Origin: Methylobacterium sp. E-005 | Lineage (GTDB): Bacteria; Pseudomonadota; Alphaproteobacteria; Rhizobiales; Beijerinckiaceae | Length of the DNA: 62,272 nucleotides | Assembly (NCBI RefSeq): GCF_022829725.1 | Contig: NZ_JAKSYG010000028.1 | Coordinates: 1 to 62,272, forward strand | Direction: 5' to 3' | In this document: positions 45,551 through 54,153 of the stretch, piece by piece | Numbering within the stretch: the stretch's first letter is position 1 | How the letters are laid out: the number at the start of each line of letters is the position of its first letter | Notes under the pieces: model-generated | Database searches by the model: none | Seen by the model: the letters and a program-made list of their open reading frames with translations, nothing else | Told to the model about the DNA's origin: nothing | Translations under genes and position numbers: made by a program

Positions 45551-46147
45551 TCAGCCTCCGTCGAGCGCCGCCCGGGTCTGGGCATCGGGGCCGATATCGT
45601 CGGTCCCCGCCATGCCCAGCACCTCGATCAGCCGGACCCGGGCGCGGCTGACTCGGCTCTTGATCGTGCCGACCGCGACGCCGCAGATCGCCGCCGCCTC
45701 CTCGTAGGTGAAGCTCTGGGCGCCGACCAGGACCAGCGCCTCGCGCTGGGCGGCCGGGAGCTGGTTCAGGGCGCTCTGGAACTGCGCCATCTCCATCCGG
45801 ACCTCCTGCTCGGGCAGGCTGGTCAGCCGGGCGGCATGGACCCCGTCGGCATCCTCGACCTCACGCTTCCGCTTGCGCTGCTCCGAGTAGAACAGGTTGC
45901 GCAGGATCGTGAACAGCCACGCGGTCAGGTTGGTGCCCCGGCGGAAGCTCGCGGCGTTGATCCAGGCCCGGACCAGGGTGTCCTGCACGAGGTCGTCCGA
46001 GCGGTCGAGATCGTAGGTCAGGGAGAACGCGAAGGCCCGCAGCGCCGGGATCGCCCCGAGCAGGAGATCGCGCATCTCGGGATCGGCGCCTGACGGGGCC
46101 GGGCCGGATCCGCTCCCCGCAGGGGCGGCTTGGAGCAACAGGGTCAT
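45551..46147 (-). CDS. ecfG: EcfG-type RNA polymerase sigma factor (general stress response)
   Basis: 198 residues. Region 2 reads R-S-D-D-L-V-Q-D-T-L-V-R-A-W and N-L-T-A-W-L-F-T-I-L-R-N-L-F-Y-S. Region 4 reads L-P-A-A-Q-R-E-A-L-V-L-V and T-Y-E-E-A-A-A-I-C-G-V-A-V-G-T-I-K-S-R-V-S-R-A-R. The pattern is that of EcfG, the alphaproteobacterial general stress sigma factor that binds GGAAC/CGTT promoters. It overlaps the upstream nepR by 4 bases (ATGA). No phyR gene is nearby; this may be one of several EcfG paralogues. Confidence 0.88.
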   Translation of the reverse strand: MTLLLQAAPAGSGSGPAPSGADPEMRDLLLGAIPALRAFAFSLTYDLDRSDDLVQDTLVRAWINAASFRRGTNLTAWLFTILRNLFYSEQRKRKREVEDADGVHAARLTSLPEQEVRMEMAQFQSALNQLPAAQREALVLVGAQSFTYEEAAAICGVAVGTIKSRVSRARVRLIEVLGMAGTDDIGPDAQTRAALDGG

Positions 46148-46386
46148 GGCTGGGCCTCCGTGTCGGCGAGGGCGTCGAGGAGCGTCAGGAGCCGATCCGG
46201 GACCGGCAGGGCCAGGACGTCCGCGTAGTGCAGGCGCAGGCCACGCCCGATCCGCTCCTGGACCGCCGCATCGATCGCGCGTTGGGGCGCGGGGGGGCGC
46301 CGTGCGGACGGGAACGCGACGACCGTGTCGGCCGCATCCGCCCGCGGGGCGGTGGAGACCGCCCGCTCGTTCTTGCTCCCCGACAT
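46144..46386 (-). CDS. nepR: NepR-type anti-sigma factor
   Basis: 80 residues. After a disordered N-terminus, the NepR core reads Q-E-R-I-G-R-G-L-R-L-H-Y-A-D-V-L and V-P-D-R-L-L-T-L-L-D-A-L. NepR binds and inhibits EcfG until phosphorylated PhyR takes it away. Its position before ecfG with a 4-base overlap is the classical arrangement and supports both calls. Translational coupling should keep the anti-sigma and sigma factors in balance. Confidence 0.88.
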   Translation of the reverse strand: MSGSKNERAVSTAPRADAADTVVAFPSARRPPAPQRAIDAAVQERIGRGLRLHYADVLALPVPDRLLTLLDALADTEAQP

Positions 46387-46772
46387 GGTTGCGCCCCGTA
46401 CCGTGCGCGATGGCCCCGCGGGGTCCTGCGATTCGCCGCTTCGGTCCGTCGCCGGGCCGTGGCGGAAACGCGTCTCATCGCCTTCCGGCGGCGCTGTTAG
46501 GCCTTACGGATTTAATCGGTTCTGAATTACGCATTCAGGTAATCTTAATCTTGAAATGGCCCAGCTTATCTGAGTTTTTGCAAAATATATCTTCGGTTAC
46601 AATCCAGCAATACTTATTTATAGCTTGGCCGTAGTGAATATGAGCCGCGCGGCCTGAACGGCGGATGACCGGCGCGGACGATCCCGGCTTCGCGTCCCCC
46701 ATCACCCGCAGAGGGGGAGGGAAGGCGCGTGGGGTGCCAACCGACGCTCTGGGGGATCAGGAACGCCGTCCG
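46387..46772. other. AT-richer intergenic region upstream of nepR
   Basis: 386 bases without a convincing gene. From about 46505 to 46640 the base composition drops well below the chromosome, with several TTAAT and TTTTGC-type stretches, so a promoter for nepR-ecfG is likely here. No clean GGAAC-N16-17-CGTT autoregulatory motif was found by eye. The part nearest the cytochrome gene (46650-46772) shows nothing distinctive. Confidence 0.4.
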
Positions 46773-47312
46773 TCAGCGGACGTCCGGACGCGGATCCGGA
46801 ACGAAGCCGTCGCGGTTCGGCATCCGCACCGCCGCCAGGGCATGGGCGTCGAGCACCGCCCCGTCCGGCACGAGCCCGTTCAGGTTCAGGATGTAGGCCG
46901 AGACCGCGTAGACCTCGTCGGCGCTGAGCGATTCCGGCGCGTTCATCGGCATGGCCCGGCGGATGTAGTCGAACAGGGTCGGCGCATAGGGCCAGAAGCT
47001 GCCGACCGTCTTGAGCGGCTTGGCCGAGGCCAGGCTGCCCTGGCCGCCGACCAGCGGATCGCCGACCCCGCCCTCGCCACGCGCCCCGTGGCAGGCGGCA
47101 CACTGCGCCTCGAACACCGCGTGGCCCTGCGCGACGCTGCCGCTGCCCGGCGGCAGCTTCCGGCCGTCGCGGTCGATATCGATGTCCCAGGCCGCGATCT
47201 CGGCCGCGGTGGCCGGGCGACCGAGGCCGTAGCGCTCCGCGGCCGAGGCTGCGCCGGCAAGGCCGAGCAGCAGGAAGGCGGCTGCCAGCGCGCGGGCGTT
47301 ACGCATAGCCAT
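46773..47312 (-). CDS. Secreted mono-haem c-type cytochrome, partner of the SoxC-like enzyme
   Basis: 179 residues with a signal peptide (A-F-L-L-L-G-L-A-G-A-A-S-A-A). There is one haem site, C-A-A-C-H-G (about residue 70), and the axial methionine is probably in R-A-M-P-M-N-A-P-E-S-L (about 120). The Y-x-L-G-R-P-A-T start of the mature protein and W-D-I-D-I-x-x-D-G resemble SoxD, but SoxD of Paracoccus is larger with two haems. It should accept electrons from the molybdoenzyme in the periplasm. It overlaps the end of the soxC-like gene by 14 bases. Confidence 0.85.
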   Translation of the reverse strand: MAMRNARALAAAFLLLGLAGAASAAERYGLGRPATAAEIAAWDIDIDRDGRKLPPGSGSVAQGHAVFEAQCAACHGARGEGGVGDPLVGGQGSLASAKPLKTVGSFWPYAPTLFDYIRRAMPMNAPESLSADEVYAVSAYILNLNGLVPDGAVLDAHALAAVRMPNRDGFVPDPRPDVR

Positions 47313-48540
47313 TGGTCACCTCGCCGCTCTCCGCGATGCGCCAGGGCACGGTCGCGTTGTTGTGGTAGAAGGACTTGAGCCCCCGCACCGCCGTGAGATC
47401 GGACAAACTCGGCTGCACGTAGCCGGTCTCGTCGATCGCCCGGCTCATGAGGGTGGTCGGCTGGCCGTCCCAGGTCCAGGGCAGGCGGAAGCGGGTCAGC
47501 GCCCGGGTCAGGACCGGTTCCTGCAGGGCCGCCTCCTGCCAGCTCCTGCCCCCGTCGGTCGTGACCTGCACGCCCCGGATCTTGCCGCGCCCGCTCCAGG
47601 CGATGCCGGTGATCTCGTGGAAGCCGGGGGCGATCCGCTGGGTGCCGGAGGGCCGGGTGATGATCGACTTCGCCTCCATGACGAAGGTAAATTGCCGCGC
47701 CGTGCCGTCCGGCATGGAATCCGTGTACTTGGCGGTCTCCTCGCGGGAATAGGCCGGCTCCGCCGTCACGTTGAGGCGGCGCAGCCACTTCACGTTCATG
47801 TTGCCCTCGAAGCCGGGCAGGAGCACCCGGAGCGGATAGCCCTGCTGCGGCCGCAGGCGCTCGCCGTTCTGGCTGTAGACCAGCAGCGCGTCGTCCAGGC
47901 ACTTTGCGATCGGGATGCTGCGGGTGAGGGCGGCGGCGTCGGCCCCCTCCGCGACGACCCATTGGGCCTCCGGCTTGAGCCCGGCCTCGCGCAGCACCGT
48001 GGCGAGGCGCACGCCCGTCCATTCGGCGCAGCTCACGAGGCCGACGAGGTCCGAGGCCGTCTTGCCCTTGATGGCCTCGAAGCCCGGATTTCCGGAGCAT
48101 TCGAGGAAGTGGATGTGCGATTCCGACGGGAAGCGGCGGATGTCGTCCATCGTCAGGATCAGCGGCGTCTCGACGAGCCCGTGGATCATCAGCCGGTGCC
48201 GGGCGGGGTCGATGTCGGGGATGCCGCCGTGGTGGCGCTCGTAGAACAGGCCGTTCGGCGTGAGGATGCCGTCGAGATCCTGGAGCGGCGTGCGGCTCGA
48301 CGCGGAGGTGTACTGCTTCAGGCCCTTGGGCACGTTGCGGATCACGTCCGCCTCGAAGCGCGAGGGCGTGCCGTAGGTCTGGCTGCCGACATCGGCGCCG
48401 GGCGCCTTCATCCACGCCGGGATGGCGGGGGGCGCGGCCTCCTCCGCCTGGGCACGTCCCCCCACGAGGGCGGCCGCCGCGGCCGCACCCTGGACGAGGA
48501 AGCGCCGCCGGGCCGGCGGATCGTCGGGATCGCGCGTCAT
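47299..48540 (-). CDS. soxC: SoxC-like sulfite/sulfur dehydrogenase (molybdoenzyme)
   Basis: 413 residues with a twin-arginine signal (R-R-R-F-L-V-Q-G-A-A-A-A-A-A-L), as needed for export of a folded molybdenum-cofactor protein. The molybdenum ligand cysteine is in H-F-L-E-C-S-G-N-P-G (about 160), and the C-terminal Mo-co dimerisation domain follows (W-S-G-R-G-K-I-R-G-V-Q-V-T-T-D-G-G). The sequence is closest in pattern to SoxC. There are no soxXYZAB genes in the window, so rather than acting on a carrier-bound sulfane it may oxidise free sulfite, in line with the adjoining sulfolactate cluster. It is followed by its probable cytochrome partner. Confidence 0.85.
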   Translation of the reverse strand: MTRDPDDPPARRRFLVQGAAAAAALVGGRAQAEEAAPPAIPAWMKAPGADVGSQTYGTPSRFEADVIRNVPKGLKQYTSASSRTPLQDLDGILTPNGLFYERHHGGIPDIDPARHRLMIHGLVETPLILTMDDIRRFPSESHIHFLECSGNPGFEAIKGKTASDLVGLVSCAEWTGVRLATVLREAGLKPEAQWVVAEGADAAALTRSIPIAKCLDDALLVYSQNGERLRPQQGYPLRVLLPGFEGNMNVKWLRRLNVTAEPAYSREETAKYTDSMPDGTARQFTFVMEAKSIITRPSGTQRIAPGFHEITGIAWSGRGKIRGVQVTTDGGRSWQEAALQEPVLTRALTRFRLPWTWDGQPTTLMSRAIDETGYVQPSLSDLTAVRGLKSFYHNNATVPWRIAESGEVTNGYA

Positions 48541-48600
48541 CGCTTGTCTCTCCAGTCGATCGGCCCCCCGGGGGAGGATACCGGGTGAGCCCGCCGGCGC

Positions 48601-49695
48601 CTACCGGATCCCGAGCCCCGTGATGAGGCACAGGCTCACCGCGACGAGGACGGCGAGCGAGGCGGTGACCGCCAGGGTGACGCGGCCGCCGACCCGGGCC
48701 AGGACGCGGACATCGACGCCGAGGCCGAGCGCCGCCATGGACAGGATCGTGAGCACGCCCGCGAGCTGGGTCAGCGGCTTCACGGCGGCGTCCGGCACGA
48801 GGCCCAGCGAGCGGAAGGTCGCCAGCGCCAGGAAGCCGAGGATGAACCACGGCACCAGCTTGGCCAGCCCGGGACGGGCCGGGGCGGGCCGGGACGCGGC
48901 GGAGTCCGCCGTCGCCTGCGGCAGCCGGGGGGCGATCAGCGAGAAGGCCACCACCACGGGGCCGAGCATCAGCACGCGCACGAGCTTCACCAGGGTGCCG
49001 ACCTGGGTCGAGAGCAGGCTGACCGGCACGGTGGCGGCCAGCACCTGCGGCACCGCGTAGACCGTGAGGCCCGCAAGCACGCCGTACTGGTTGTCGCTCA
49101 GGCCCGCGAAGGGCACGAACAGCGGCAGGCCGAGCACCATCAGCACGCCCAGCACGGCGGTGAACGCGATGGCGGCGGCAATGTCCTTCGGCTCGGCGCC
49201 GATCACGGGGGCCACGGCCGCGATGGCCGAGTTGCCGCAGATGGCGTTGCCGCAGGCCACCAGGATCGCCATCCGGGCCGGCAGCCCGAGCGCCCGGCAG
49301 ATCGCGACGCTGGCCGCGATGCCGATCACCACGGTGCCGACGATGCCGGCGAGCAAGGCCGGACCGGAGGCGAGGATCGCCCCGAGACTCAGGGAGGCGC
49401 CGAGCAGCACCACGGCGACTTCAAGGAGCTGCTTCGCCGAGAAGGCGATGCCGGCGCGGAAGCGCGCGTCCGGCGTCCAGGTGGTGCGCACCGCGATGCC
49501 GATCAGGATCGCCAGCACCAGGGCTTCGACGTAGGGGTGGCCGGTGGCGCGCTCCTCCAGCGCCTGGGCGGCCATCGCCACGGCGGTGATCGCCGCGCAC
49601 AGGCCGATGCCGGGCAGGAGCGAAAAGCCGAGGCCGGTTCCGGCGGCCCGGGATGCGGCGCCCGCGGCGGGTTTCGAGGAGGCGTCAGCGCTCAT
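48601..49695 (-). CDS. YeiH-type putative sulfate exporter
   Basis: 364 residues with about ten membrane segments and the family pattern of YeiH/UPF0324: L-E-V-A-V-V-L-L-G-A-S-L-S, then A-C-G-N-A-I-C-G-N-S-A-I-A-A and G-L-T-V-Y-A-V-P-Q-V-L-A-A. Members are annotated as putative sulfate exporters, and some lie beside taurine or sulfonate catabolism genes. Here it separates the gntR and soxC-like genes on one strand. It could export sulfate made from sulfite, or sulfite itself. The family's transported ion has little direct proof. Confidence 0.85.
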   Translation of the reverse strand: MSADASSKPAAGAASRAAGTGLGFSLLPGIGLCAAITAVAMAAQALEERATGHPYVEALVLAILIGIAVRTTWTPDARFRAGIAFSAKQLLEVAVVLLGASLSLGAILASGPALLAGIVGTVVIGIAASVAICRALGLPARMAILVACGNAICGNSAIAAVAPVIGAEPKDIAAAIAFTAVLGVLMVLGLPLFVPFAGLSDNQYGVLAGLTVYAVPQVLAATVPVSLLSTQVGTLVKLVRVLMLGPVVVAFSLIAPRLPQATADSAASRPAPARPGLAKLVPWFILGFLALATFRSLGLVPDAAVKPLTQLAGVLTILSMAALGLGVDVRVLARVGGRVTLAVTASLAVLVAVSLCLITGLGIR

Positions 49696-49749
49696 CAGGG
49701 TCGCTCCCCGGAGGACGGACAGTCGGCTCCGTGCCGGTGACGCCCCCAG

Positions 49750-50502
49750 TCAACGCAGGACCGACAGGTAGTGGACCTCCTGCGTCAGGCAGGTCGAGAG
49801 GCGCCATTCCACCGGCCGCTCCTCCAGGTCGATGGCGATGCGGTCGATCTCCAGGGCCGGCGTGCCGGCCGGGGCCTGGAGCAGATCCGCCTCGCGGGCA
49901 CCCAAAGCCACCGCCTTCAACCGCTCGTTGGCGGTCGCGATCGTGATGCCGTAGCGGGTCGCGTAGAGGCTGTAGAGCGTGTTGGGCAATTCGAGTGTGG
50001 CGATGCCCGGGAACAGGTTCGCCGGCACGCTGATCGTCTCGGCCACGCAGAGCCGCGCGTCGACGGCGCGGACGCGCGCGATCCGCACCACCCGGGCGGT
50101 ACGCACGAGGTCGAGCCGCCCGCGCTCGTCGGCGCTGGCGGCGGCCTCCACGATCCCCGTGACGCGGCTGGTCGGCATGCCGACGCCGTCATCGTCCGGG
50201 CGCAGCTTCAGGAAGCGGAAGACGCTCTGTTTGTCGTCGTGGTCGGCCACGAAGGTGCCGCGACCCTGGCGGCGCACCAGCAGGCTGTCGGCGGTCAGCG
50301 CGTCGAGGGCCTTGCGCACCGTACCCTGGCTGACGCCGAGCTCGGCGGCGAGCTGCCCCTCGCTCGGCAGCATCTGGCCGGGCTGCCAGACCGCGTCGGC
50401 GAGGCGCTTCAGCAGCATGTCGTAGACCTGCCGGTACAGCGGCCGGAAGCCGACGCCGCCGGGGCGTCCCGCACCTGCCTGCCCTTCGCCTGACCGTTCC
50501 AT
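49750..50502 (-). CDS. GntR/HutC-family transcriptional regulator of the sulfolactate cluster
   Basis: 250 residues. The N-terminal GntR winged helix reads F-R-P-L-Y-R-Q-V-Y-D-M-L-L-K-R-L, L-P-S-E-G-Q-L-A-A-E-L-G-V-S and Q-G-T-V-R-K-A-L-D-A-L. The C-terminal UTRA ligand domain runs from about 95 to 245, with C-V-A-E-T-I-S-V-P and L-Y-A-T-R-Y-G-I-T-I. It lies just after the sulfolactate dehydrogenase gene on the same strand and is the only regulator in the cluster, so it probably senses sulfolactate or a related intermediate. An ATG at 50502 was chosen; the longer frame opens with TTG at 50601. The palindromes near suyA and tauE are candidate operators. Confidence 0.87.
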   Translation of the reverse strand: MERSGEGQAGAGRPGGVGFRPLYRQVYDMLLKRLADAVWQPGQMLPSEGQLAAELGVSQGTVRKALDALTADSLLVRRQGRGTFVADHDDKQSVFRFLKLRPDDDGVGMPTSRVTGIVEAAASADERGRLDLVRTARVVRIARVRAVDARLCVAETISVPANLFPGIATLELPNTLYSLYATRYGITIATANERLKAVALGAREADLLQAPAGTPALEIDRIAIDLEERPVEWRLSTCLTQEVHYLSVLR

Positions 50503-50607
50503 CGCGTGACGACGCCGAGCCCCACCTGCGGGCAGAGCGTCGAAGGTTGTGTCCAGCACCGCTCCCTCCCCTCGCTTACGTCGGCCCGCCGAGCGGGGCA
50601 ATACGCT

Positions 50608-51594
50608 TCACAGCGCCTTGATTTCAGCCACGAGCGTGTCGGCCACGTCGAGCCCCGCCTCGGCCGCGCGGCGCAGCGCCAGCCGGCGACCGCCCGGCAG
50701 CCGGGCCCCGTCCTGCCCCTCGATCGCCCCGGCCAGCACGGCGAAGCGCTCCGGCGCGTCCGGGCTGAGCGCCGCCGCGTCGAGGGCGATGATCAGCTGG
50801 CCCGTGCCCGGCGGGTCCCCCGCGGCGTCGAGGAACGAGGAGGCCTCCCCTGCAAAGCGCGCGCCGACGAGCCCGGCGGCGAGCAGCTCGACCATCAGGG
50901 CGAGCGCCGTGCCCTTGGCGTCGCCCAGCGGCACCATCGTGCCGTCGAGGGCGGCCTTCGCGTCCGTGGTCGGGCGCCCCTCGGAATCGAGGGCCCAGCC
51001 CTCGGGGATCGGCGCGTCACGCCTGGCCGCCCCGACGATGTTGGCCCGGGCGACCTTCGAGAGGGCGAGGTCGATCACGATCGGCGCCCGGCCCGGCAGC
51101 GGGCACGCGAAGGCCAGCGGGTTGGTGCCGAACACGGCCTGCCGCCCGCCCCAGGGCGCCATGGCGGCGGGCGTGTTGGCGAAGAGGAGCGCGACGCAGC
51201 CCCGCTCGGCCAGCGCCTCCACCGGCCGCCCCGCGGCGCCGCAATGATGGGAGCGGCGGATGCCGGCCGCCGCAATCCCCTGGTGGCGGGCCAGCCCGGG
51301 CAGCGCCTCCAGGGCGAGGTCGAGGGCCGGATAGGCGAAGCCGTAAGCGGCATCGATGGCGAGCAGGCCCGGCCGCGGCTGTTCCGCCCGGGGGACCGCG
51401 TCGCCCGCGACCTTGCCGGTGCGGACCTGCGCGCCGTAGGGCGCGACCCGCGACAGGCCGTGACCCTTCAGGCCGTCCGCCTCCGCGCCGACCAGCGCCC
51501 GGGCGACGCTCCGCGCCGCGGCCCCGGCGGTGCCGCAGCGGATGAGCGCCTGGGCGGCGAGGTCCTCGGCCTCCGGCCGGGTCAGGACCGGCAT
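50608..51594 (-). CDS. comC: (R)-sulfolactate dehydrogenase-like oxidoreductase
   Basis: 328 residues of the malate/L-lactate dehydrogenase type-2 family (ComC/YlbC). Motifs include G-H-G-L-S-R-V (about 43), the catalytic His in R-R-S-H-H-C-G-A-A-G (about 115), F-G-T-N-P-L-A-F-A-C-P and V-I-D-L-A-L-S. In sulfolactate-degrading bacteria, ComC reduces sulfopyruvate to (R)-sulfolactate with NAD(P)H. The position beside slcC and suyAB supports this role over plain malate or lactate. It starts 4 bases after slcC. Confidence 0.85.
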   Translation of the reverse strand: MPVLTRPEAEDLAAQALIRCGTAGAAARSVARALVGAEADGLKGHGLSRVAPYGAQVRTGKVAGDAVPRAEQPRPGLLAIDAAYGFAYPALDLALEALPGLARHQGIAAAGIRRSHHCGAAGRPVEALAERGCVALLFANTPAAMAPWGGRQAVFGTNPLAFACPLPGRAPIVIDLALSKVARANIVGAARRDAPIPEGWALDSEGRPTTDAKAALDGTMVPLGDAKGTALALMVELLAAGLVGARFAGEASSFLDAAGDPPGTGQLIIALDAAALSPDAPERFAVLAGAIEGQDGARLPGGRRLALRRAAEAGLDVADTLVAEIKAL

Positions 51595-51598
51595 CGGC

Positions 51599-52540
51599 TC
51601 AGCGTTCCGTGAGGTGGCGGCGCACCGCCCGGGCCGTGACGGACGAGACGCGCACGTTCGATTCCTGGGTCACCCCGGCGATGTGCGGCGTCAGGATCAG
51701 GTTCGGCACGTCGGCGAAGACCGCGCCGGCCTCCGCGTCGAGGGGCTCGCGGTCGAACACGTCGAGCGCCGCGCCGCCGAGATGGCCGGCGCGCAGGGCG
51801 GACGCCACCGCGGCCTCGTCCACGATCCCGCCCCGCGCGGCGTTGATCAGCACCGCGCCCTTCGGCATCCGGGCGAGGGCACCCGCGTCGATCAGGCCGC
51901 GGGTCTGGTCGGTGAGCGGCACGTGCAGGGAGAGGACGTCGCTCTCCGCGATCAGCGCGTCGCGGTCGAGGCGGCGCACCGGGCCGTGATCCGGCGTCCA
52001 GGCGGGATCCCCGGCCTCCACGAACGGGTCGTGGGCGGCGATCGCCATCCCCAGGGCCGCGGCCCGGCGGGCGGTCTCCCGGGCGATGGAGCCGAAGCCC
52101 AGCAGGCCCAGCCGCTTGCCGCCGATCTCGCGGCCCATCAGAGCGTTGCGCGGCCACGTGCCGGCGGCGACGCGGGCCGTCGCCCCGTAGGCGCCGCGCA
52201 GCAGCAGCATCGCGGTGGCCACGACGTACTCGGCCACCGCCCCGTCATTGGCGCCGGTCGCCGGGTAGACCGCAATGCCCCGGTCCTGGCAGGCCGGGAC
52301 GTCGATGTTGTCGAGCCCGACGCCCAGGCGACCCACCACCTTGAGGTCCCGCGCGGCCTCCAGCATGGCGCCGCGCACCTGGGTCCGGTTGCGCACGATC
52401 AGGGCGTCGGCACCGGTCAGCGCTGCCGCCAGCGCGTCCGGCCGGTCGACGAGGCCGGGATCGTATAGGGTGTCGAAGCCCGCGAGCTCCGCGGCGATCG
52501 CCGCCTCGTCCATGAACTCGCTGATGACGACTTTGGGCAT
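51599..52540 (-). CDS. slcC: (S)-sulfolactate dehydrogenase-like D-2-hydroxyacid dehydrogenase
   Basis: 313 residues. NAD-binding fingerprint G-L-L-G-F-G-S-I-A near 150; the catalytic residues are Arg in N-A-A-R-G-G-I-V-D-E, Glu in F-D-R-E-P-L-D and His in L-T-P-H-I-A-G. SlcC oxidises (S)-sulfolactate to sulfopyruvate, which ComC can reduce to the (R) form used by SuyAB. This pair of dehydrogenases next to suyAB is the diagnostic arrangement. ATG at 52540 has an AAGGAG ribosome site 5 bases upstream; the longer GTG start at 52546 is less likely. Confidence 0.87.
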   Translation of the reverse strand: MPKVVISEFMDEAAIAAELAGFDTLYDPGLVDRPDALAAALTGADALIVRNRTQVRGAMLEAARDLKVVGRLGVGLDNIDVPACQDRGIAVYPATGANDGAVAEYVVATAMLLLRGAYGATARVAAGTWPRNALMGREIGGKRLGLLGFGSIARETARRAAALGMAIAAHDPFVEAGDPAWTPDHGPVRRLDRDALIAESDVLSLHVPLTDQTRGLIDAGALARMPKGAVLINAARGGIVDEAAVASALRAGHLGGAALDVFDREPLDAEAGAVFADVPNLILTPHIAGVTQESNVRVSSVTARAVRRHLTER

Positions 52541-52552
52541 GGGCACTCCTTC

Positions 52553-53914
52553 TCAGGTCGACGGCACGGCGGCCAGCAGAGGACGGCGGAAGGCCGCGGC
52601 CGGCTCGTCGGGGGGAGGCGTGTCCGCGGTCTCCCCGTCGTCGAGCAGGTCGAGATCCGGGGTGATGCGGCCGTCGAGCACCGCCCGGGCCTGGGCGAGG
52701 TCGATCTTGCCCTCCCAGCGGGCGATCACGAGGGTCGCCACCATGTTGCCCACCGTGTTGGTGATGCAGCGCAGCTCGTTCAGGATGCGGTCGATCCCGA
52801 TGATCAGGGCGATGCCCGCCACCGGCAGAAGCTGCGAGGCCTGGAGCGTCGCGGCCAGCACGAACAGGATGGCGCCCGCCACCCCCGCCACACCCTTCGA
52901 GGTGACGAGCGCGATGGCCAGGATGCCGAGTTCCTGCTCCCAGGTCAGCGGGATGTTGAGGGCCTGGGCGATGAAGCCGACCGCCATGGTCAGGTAGATG
53001 CACGAGCCGTCCATGTTGAACGAGAGCCCGGCCGGCATCACGAGGCCGGTGACGCTCTTGTCGACGCCGAGCCCGTTGAGCTTGGCCATGATCGGCGGCA
53101 GCACCGATTCCGAGCTGGTGGTGCCGAGCAGGATGAACAGCTCCTCCCGGCTGTAGCGGAACAGCTTCCACAGGCTGAGGCCCACGTAGAAACGCATCAC
53201 GCCGCCGAGGAAGACCGCGATGAATACGAAGAACGTCAGGTAGAGCGAGACGACCAGCAGCCCGTACTGGGCCAGGATGCCGAGGCCGAACTTGCCGATG
53301 GTGAAGGCCATCGCCCCGAAGGCTCCCACCGGTGCCACGTGCATGATCAGGCCGACGACCTTCATCAGCACCTCCCCGAAGGCGTGGACCACCTTCAGGG
53401 GGAACTCGCCCTTCTTGCCCAGCATCGCCAGGCCCATGCCGACGAGCACCGAGAAGAACATCACCTGGATCAGGTCGCCCTTGGCGAAGGCGTCGACCGC
53501 GCTGTGCGGGATGATGTTGGCGATGATCTCCATCGGCGATTGCGCGTGGGCCTTGCCGGCGATGCCGGCCACCAGCTTGGAATCGAGGCTCTCCACGGTG
53601 GCGTTCACGCCGTCGCCGGGGCGCAGCAGGTTGACGAACAGCAGGCCGGCGCCGAGCGCCACCGTGGTGGCGGCCTCGAAATACACGATCGTCTTCAGGC
53701 CCATCCGCCCGACGCTCTTCAGGTCGCCGACATGCGCGATGCCGACCACGACCGTGCAGAAGATGACGGGGGCGACGATCATCTTGATCAGGTTGATGAA
53801 CATGTCGCCGAGGATCTTGCAGCCCACGGCGATGTCGGGGGCGACCACGCCGAGCGCGATGCCGAGGGCAATGCCGAGCAGAACCTGGCCGTAGATCGAC
53901 CGCAGCAGCCTCAT
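52553..53914 (-). CDS. dctA: DctA-type dicarboxylate carrier, probable sulfolactate uptake
   Basis: 453 residues with the glutamate/dicarboxylate:cation symporter fold. Eight transmembrane helices and two hairpins are expected. Signature stretches are T-T-S-S-E-S-V-L-P-P-I-M-A-K-L (hairpin) and F-N-M-D-G-S-C-I-Y-L-T-M (substrate site), with I-D-R-I-L-N-E-L-R-C-I-T-N. DctA imports succinate, fumarate and malate with sodium or protons. Its placement between slcC and suyB suggests that here it imports sulfolactate, which is structurally similar to malate. A GGAGG ribosome site precedes the ATG. The C-terminal tail of about 35 residues is unusually acidic and proline-rich. Confidence 0.88.
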   Translation of the reverse strand: MRLLRSIYGQVLLGIALGIALGVVAPDIAVGCKILGDMFINLIKMIVAPVIFCTVVVGIAHVGDLKSVGRMGLKTIVYFEAATTVALGAGLLFVNLLRPGDGVNATVESLDSKLVAGIAGKAHAQSPMEIIANIIPHSAVDAFAKGDLIQVMFFSVLVGMGLAMLGKKGEFPLKVVHAFGEVLMKVVGLIMHVAPVGAFGAMAFTIGKFGLGILAQYGLLVVSLYLTFFVFIAVFLGGVMRFYVGLSLWKLFRYSREELFILLGTTSSESVLPPIMAKLNGLGVDKSVTGLVMPAGLSFNMDGSCIYLTMAVGFIAQALNIPLTWEQELGILAIALVTSKGVAGVAGAILFVLAATLQASQLLPVAGIALIIGIDRILNELRCITNTVGNMVATLVIARWEGKIDLAQARAVLDGRITPDLDLLDDGETADTPPPDEPAAAFRRPLLAAVPST

Positions 53915-54047
53915 GCGTTCCTCCAGTGTGACAGGATGGAAGAACGCCGCGATGTGCCCCGCGGTTGTGCTCCCCTCGTGGTCCGGACCCCGTGGCGTCG
54001 GGGCGGCGTCCGCGGACCGTGATCCGAGGATGCCGGACTTAGAGCAC

Positions 54048-54103
54048 TCTCCACCGAAGCGGATGCCGGCTCGGCGCAGGAGTGCGCGACGAAACAGGGA
54101 CTG
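54048..54103. repeat. Possible short dispersed repeat upstream of dctA
   Basis: The run starting AGAGCACTCTCCACCGAAG and followed by GCGGATGCCGGC resembles a palindromic intergenic repeat common in Hyphomicrobiales genomes. It leads directly into the strong hairpin at 54104-54142. Only one copy was seen here, so the call rests on resemblance. Confidence 0.3.
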
Positions 54104-54142
54104 AGAGCCATGCCTGATGGCAACGCGATCGGGCATGGCTCT
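54104..54142 (-). terminator. Strong hairpin between suyB and dctA
   Basis: Arms of 15 bases (AGAGCCATGCCTGAT and ATCGGGCATGGCTCT, one mismatch that can wobble-pair) enclose a 9-base loop. It begins 11 bases beyond the suyB stop. There is no classical T-tract, so it may act as a partial terminator or mRNA-stabilising structure that lowers expression of dctA-slcC-comC relative to suyAB. Confidence 0.6.
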
Positions 54143-54153
54143 GGAGGTGCGCG

